Assembly (NCBI GenBank): GCA_009739215.1
Contig: VSJF01000006.1
Span: 310,001-374,000 of the forward strand
From: Floccularia luteovirens
Lineage: Eukaryota; Basidiomycota; Agaricomycetes; Agaricales; Squamanitaceae
Reading direction: 5' to 3'
DNA length: 64,000 nt
Shown here: piece by piece, positions 58,930 through 64,000 of the stretch
How positions within the stretch are numbered: the first letter of the stretch is position 1
How the letters are laid out: every line of letters starts with the position of its first letter
Notes under the pieces: generated by a model
What the model was told of the DNA's origin: nothing
What the model saw: only the letters and a program-made list of their open reading frames with translations
Database searches by the model: none
Program-made: the position numbers and the translations under genes

Positions 58930-61900
58930 ACAGTCGTCTTCGCATTATTTTTATCATCTCCCAGCCTCTACTCTTAGACGTATCAGCAATTCTTCGTTTT
59001 TTATCTTTCGCCCTTCACCCAGTTCCCATAACCCATACACTACTCCATCGGAAATCGGAAAGACTCAATGACTCCCCCCAACAAAAGTACCCTTTCTATC
59101 ACTCCACGAAAGGTCTTCCACGGCCATGCCTCCTTGTTGCACTGCTCTTGGACTCCTGGTTTTGCATCGGATTGCATGAATCTATTTTTGCATATATATA
59201 ACACGCAAATATATTCGCTATTCTTTTTTGTTCTCTCTCCTTGTTTTCTTTCTTTCTCTACCCATCAGCATCCTTCTCTAGCCCTATCTACACACACCAC
59301 ATACCCCTTCGCCTTCGAACAACTCCACATCCTGTGACCCATACCAAAAAAGAACTTGACGCTTATAACGTCGCATGACAAACATTCATTTCCTTTTTTC
59401 GTCCCTCCATCTCTCACCTCTATCTCTGCATTACACAACTAGACACCGGTTTTTTTCCTCGAGCTCATATGTACATTGATAGTCACATACTGCATACTGT
59501 ACTTCTGTATTCAGACAGCCTGCAAACACAGTCGTTTTGACACGCATGATCTCTTCACATCATCACCCTGAGCCACACCGAGCGTGGAGTTGCCTGAATT
59601 TAACGTAGGCCCTGAGCGATATTCCCGTTTCTCGCAGGCGGGTAACGAAGTTTGAAGTGGGTTGTGGGAGAGTCATTACCTAAACTTGACATGTACCTAT
59701 CCACTCTGCACCACATGATGGGTGTGAGTTCCATCCAGTCATAATGGCCCTCACAATCAGATCTTAGCTTTCCTTCTCGCCTTCGAGAAGATACACAACA
59801 ATTGGAAACAATGGCTTTTGGTCTTGGAGGAAGGGTGTCTTGTTGCCGCTGTGACAAGCTCGAACACACAATGTCATAATTATTCTGGGCTGCTTCCCTT
59901 CAGCAATTCAATTGCCCACGCAAATACCGTTAATGGGAGAGCCCATCATCGAGGCCTCGAGGGCATCATGCCTTTACTCGTATCATAACTCCAAAGCTTC
60001 ATGGAAGAAGCATGTTCCAATGGCTTCCCAGAGATTTCTCGCTTCCTTAATCTTTGTTGGATTGGAATTGGTAACAAAACAGAAAAAAGAGAGGAGACGC
60101 AATGATGGATCTCTAAGTGCGTTTCTCCGATCCACCCGTCAAAGTTCTCTTCTCTGCACATTGTTCGGAGTTCCAAGGTAAAACACGCTGTGAATGTGAA
60201 CTGTGCAGCTAGTGGATTACAAGAAACGCAGAAATAGGGTCGTCTTATTACTACATTGTACATGGCAACTAGAATATTACCCTATTTATTGACACCACCA
60301 AATGTAGAGAACTTTGCACAGCGCTTCTGCCGTCTGTGCTGTTTAGTCAGGTTGGACGTACAGGAAGCAGGTATACGGTAAAACGGGATATGAGATCAGA
60401 CTAGATGTCTCCTTGGCTACAAGAGTCGCATGGCCAGACTTTGACTCGAAGATTCTACGAATGTAATGGCGACCAAATGAAGTCAAGACTTTGACTGAGT
60501 AGATACAGCACGACTAAGTCCTGTCGACCTTCTCATGCCTGCAAGATGAAGATGAAGATCAGATGCCACTCGTGACCAATACATAACAACAAGTGTGTAC
60601 CTGTTTGCTCAGTCTCTGTTCGAACAATAGATTACTCCATTTCCAATTATTCATGTTTCAATGGATCAATTATCCCTTTTTGGTTTCAACGCCCCCCCAT
60701 GTACATATATCCCCTTCAGTTCTCAGTTTTTCGGTGCCGCAAGCTCTTTAGGTTGCTCTCCCCCTGTATTTCTTGTGAAGCCAAACTTGTATTGCGGACG
60801 CACCACGATCCCTCTCTGCCTTTCGGGCTGTAGTTCAATCTTATCCCCCGGTCAGTCGGATGCGCGCAGAGCCGAGTTATCTCTGACATCATAGTACCCT
60901 TGGAAGAACACGTCTGGAAATCACGCATGTTTCCAAGGGAATACAGTCTGGATCTTCGACATTGTATATATTATTAATACTGTAAGGGTGTCTCTGGTTG
61001 TGTCAATGATACCCATCCCGACGCATAGAAATAAAGATCACCTGCATGTGTCAGCCCGCCCATGCCGGCATGCTTATGTTTTGATATGCTCCACAACTCA
61101 GCAACCCGAAGATGCACACTCAGCTTCATGAGCCAAGTCAATGAGTAAAACACTTCTCGCGGCCAGTACTTTTTCTCCAAGGGCCAACAAAACCATTAGC
61201 TCCATAGTATCCATGTATAGTCAAAGTGCCTGAATAACCCACATTTTCCAGCGAAGAGACCAAATATCAAGAGCGCCAAGACAGACGATGTATCCGCGCA
61301 TTTCTCAAAACATCTACCTTGATGGGGATTGTGCGCGATCGTTATATATTTTAAAAACGCCGAGTTTTGGAAAGGACCTTCACAAAGATGCCTTAATTGG
61401 TAGTCACCTGCGACAAGACAGTCCAGCTGCGATCCTTGTGAAATATGAGTGTCCGACGAGCGTGGGGCCGTAAATTACGGGAAATGGAGTGGTTACTCTA
61501 TTTTACTCTATTATAATGGCATTTGGCTGCGCTGCTGCTACCACCCTCCAAAAAATTTACCCCTTGACACTCGCTGACTGTATTCTTGCACATGTATCAG
61601 TATCAGTATATCTCTATCAAGTCAGTCAAATTTTTTTCTCAGTGGCGCAATCTGGCGACAGCGGGAAGGAAACTACTACAAGTTCCATGACATTGCATTT
61701 GGAGGCAATATAAAAAAAATTACGGCAGCCGAATGATTCATTGATCTAATCACCGTTTGAATAACCGGTATTATTTTTTTTCAGATTGTTTATGAAACCA
61801 AATCACGTCACCTGGATTCAATTCAATACTAAGATCAGACATATCTTGGTGATTTTTATGTAAGAAAGAAAGGAGGGAGAGATGTTGAATCGTTAAATCG

Positions 61901-62632
61901 TTACAGTAACCAAAATTAAATATTAAAAACAATTTCTTACTTTCGCGGACTTCCTACCTGCGCAGCCGAGGGATTTTGCTTGCATGCTGTGTCTCATTGT
62001 CCGCGGTACAATCGGTTAATTTTAAGGGCTACGCCTCTTTACATCAGAACCCTACTCTCCAAAAATATACATAGATTGTCAACCAGGCGTATAGGGTCCA
62101 AGGTTCTCAAAGCTCGGACGACGTGGACTGATTACAACTCATAAAACCACCCTCGCTTTGGCTTGCCACATGCACCATTACCGCCGGCACGAAGTCACTG
62201 CAAGGGGTAGGTTCCATACTCGAAGGAAAAGGAACCTCATCCTAGTTCTCTACCGCGGCTTCGCAAAGCATTTAGATAGGTGATTCATACAAAAAAGCAT
62301 GTCAATTGAAAGAGTATAGCCGCTTGATCCATACATGTTTTCTGATGATCTCAAGGTGATAACAAAAGTGCCTAACTTTTTCATAGCAAAAAAATATGCT
62401 TTTCGGATCTTAATGATTGTATGCTCCTAGCCACTCCACAATCCAAATACGTTCATGAACGGCTACAATTCAAACGATCGTTGTAACCCTTTTTGTATTG
62501 CAGAAACATATGGATGGCAGAATTACATGGAAATACAAGTTGTGTTCCCCTCATTCAATTTATTGGGGTGGTTGGAATCTGCCAAAAAAAATTTGATTAG
62601 CGAGGCTTCTCTTCTCTTCTCATTAGGTCATC
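58930..62632. other. Gene-poor region downstream of the ECL1-like gene (3.7 kb)
   Basis: Only short ORFs without recognisable domains. T/C-rich just after the ECL1-like stop, AT-rich around 61,680-61,950. No tRNA, snRNA or transposon end recognised. Some of it may be the long 3' end of the ECL1-like gene and of SmB, which converge here. Confidence 0.45.
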
Positions 62633-63343
62633 TCACCCAGGTGGAGGGGCACCAAAGCCAGGTGGAGGAAAAGGCATTCCAGGGGGAAAACCAGGAGGCC
62701 TGAAACCAGGAGGAGGCCCTGGCATCCCAGGCGGAGGGAATGGTACAGGCGGACGCGCGAGGGAGGGTGGTCCCACTAAAATAAACCAAGTCAGTATGAT
62801 CAAAACACAAGATAGAGGTCTAAAGGGCTCACTAGGCGGCATCATTCCTATCCCGCGGCCCGCAGGCATACCACGTCCAGGACCAACTGGAAGCTAGAAA
62901 GACGGCAAAAAAAAATAGTCAGCTCGCGTACCACGATAACGACAAAAATAACGGACCGCATTCTTCTTATCGTCATCCACAATAGGAGGGGGTCCTTCGA
63001 CACTCATACTGACAACTGTTTCTCCTCGCAAAATTACTAACCCTAGCGTCCGCTTCATCTCCTGCTCAGGTGCCGTCTCCTCGCCTGCCTTCTTTTTCGG
63101 ACGTACCCGTCTAAACTCCTCGCACTCTGCAAGGACCAAATTCATGTGGCGGTCAAATGCCAGCATTTGGCCAGTTAGCGTGCGACCGTCGTTTATCGTA
63201 ACCTTCATCCGCCAGTTTATCAAACTGAGCATTTTCCCGCCTTTAGATTTTGGTGGAGGCTATCATGAGTCAAATATGAAGTATCAGAAAAAATATCTAC
63301 ATAACATGATCAACTATCGGGAAATCGGTTCATTACTCACCAT
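62633..63343 (-). CDS. SMB1: Small nuclear ribonucleoprotein Sm B (169 aa)
   Basis: Four exons: 63341-63343, 62957-63259, 62833-62893, 62633-62775. Exon 1 codes only the initiator ATG; the intron starts with the next base. Exon 2 gives PPPKSKGGKMLSLINWRMKV (Sm1 start), GQMLAFDRHMNLVLAECEEF and the Sm2 motif ILRGETVVSMSVEGPPP. The tail is Gly/Arg then Pro-rich with repeated PPPGM/PPPGF units, as in SmB/B'. SmB is one of seven Sm ring proteins around U1, U2, U4 and U5 snRNA in the spliceosome. The start is set by family length; no other in-frame ATG precedes the Sm fold except the internal Met of KMLSL. Confidence 0.95.
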
Positions 63344-63760
63344 TTTGTTTGATGATCTTGCCTTGAACGACGACGGTGGAGGCAAGGACAAGAGCTTTTC
63401 AAAAATCAGTACACAAACCACAACAAAATCCATAATTTTATTTCTCAATTTTATTAATTTTATTTTTGCAAAGGTTTTTGACTTGTGTTATCATCATGAT
63501 AATGATACAGACACCCCGTTCTTCCTGTTCTCTCAACGGTCAGCTTTGTTTCTGAATGCGCTGATCTTTGGTCTCACCAAGACTCATTATATTACTTGAT
63601 TGGATATTAGTCACTTGACCGAGTACCGGAAAACCGGAATATTCGATGAATAAAGACCAAGCGCCAGTTTGTAACTTCTTTGTCTGATACACTAACCAAC
63701 GTAGGATTGGTCTGCTGTTTGTGTTTTTTGACACTGATTACCATAGTAAATCTAGTAAAC
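63344..63760. promoter_or_regulatory. Divergent intergenic region, SmB and nitronate monooxygenase
   Basis: 417 bp between two start codons in opposite directions. A/T-rich block at 63420-63470. Both promoters are expected here; no specific element identified. Confidence 0.5.
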
Positions 63761-64000
63761 ATGGTGACCGTTCCAATCAACAACCGATTTACCCGTTTTC
63801 TCGGTATGTGTGAATTTTCTTACGCATATATGGACATGCAATGATTTCCTTTTCAATGGTGACTAGGGATTAAGACACCTATCATATGTGCACCGATGGC
63901 TGGGGCAGGTGGAGGTACCATTTATGTCTTAATTGTGGTTATTGTAACAACCAAACGAAATCATTCTAGGTGCTCTGGCCGCTCAAGTATCACTCGGCGG
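63761..64000 (+). CDS. Nitronate monooxygenase (2-nitropropane dioxygenase family), 5' end only
   Basis: Three exons are visible before the window ends: 63761-63803, 63867-63908, 63970-64000+. Joined, they begin MVTVPINNRFTRFLG and go on IKTPIICAPMAGAGGALAAQ, then VSLGG. This is the N-terminal strand and FMN-binding start of NMO enzymes (family pattern: LGI-x-PI-x-x-APMAG ... AAQVS-x-GG). These flavoenzymes oxidise toxic nitronates to carbonyl compounds. Introns are 63 and 61 bp. Phase is consistent across both junctions. The rest of the barrel lies beyond base 64000. Confidence 0.85.

Overview
The window looks like a basidiomycete (probably Agaricomycete) nuclear genome segment. Its genes are cut by many 48-85 bp GT-AG introns, the encoded proteins are fungal, and the left third is packed with Ty1/copia elements. 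All gene models were assembled by hand from frame continuity, splice consensus and family knowledge. For every completed nuclear model the exon lengths sum to a multiple of three, except the ADF-H/PH gene, which seems to carry a one-base frameshift.

Bases 1-22,560 are a nest of transposons. A Ty3/gypsy reverse transcriptase remnant (3-1014) is cut off by a minus-strand copia element (1015-6906) whose two LTRs belong to different subfamilies. Next comes a ~650 bp repeat family with inverted ends (6946-8810). Its third copy is split by a decayed minus-strand copia element (8811-21651, TSD TCTCC). That element holds two solo LTRs (TSDs TGATA and ATTTT) and an intact plus-strand copia element (13871-19354, TSD GGTAC) with apparently identical LTRs and one open 1400-codon gag-pol frame. 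Another solo LTR (21839-22259, TSD TTGGT) follows. All three copia leaders begin with a primer site matching the anticodon half of initiator tRNA-Met.

From 23,063 onward the window holds ordinary housekeeping genes: a CCCH/Smr protein (+), an AIG1-like GTPase relative (+), a coiled-coil protein (-), a DUF4436 membrane protein (+), ubiquitin C-terminal hydrolase (+), a CCDC90/MCUR1-type mitochondrial protein (-), MAK16 (+), the SUR2 sphingoid C4-hydroxylase (-), CNOT9/RCD1 (-), an ADF-H plus PH protein (-), a 23-exon iron-sulfur L-serine dehydratase (-), a BEM3-like PX-PH-RhoGAP (+), the SHR3 permease chaperone (+), an ECL1-type protein (+), Sm protein B (-) and the start of a nitronate monooxygenase (+). 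They do not form a pathway. Core RNA and ribosome functions (MAK16, SmB, CNOT9) sit beside membrane, lipid, polarity and amino-acid genes. Block 32.9-41.4 kb is very compact, with convergent and divergent pairs 63-190 bp apart, whereas 53.5-62.6 kb is nearly empty apart from the ECL1-like gene.

The less ordinary items are: a hairpin with compensatory changes conserved in the leaders of two diverged copia copies; a copia element with mismatched LTRs; micro-exons of 7, 9 and 12 nt, one followed by a GC-AG intron; a bacterial-type serine dehydratase split into 23 exons; and an apparent frameshift in a PH domain.
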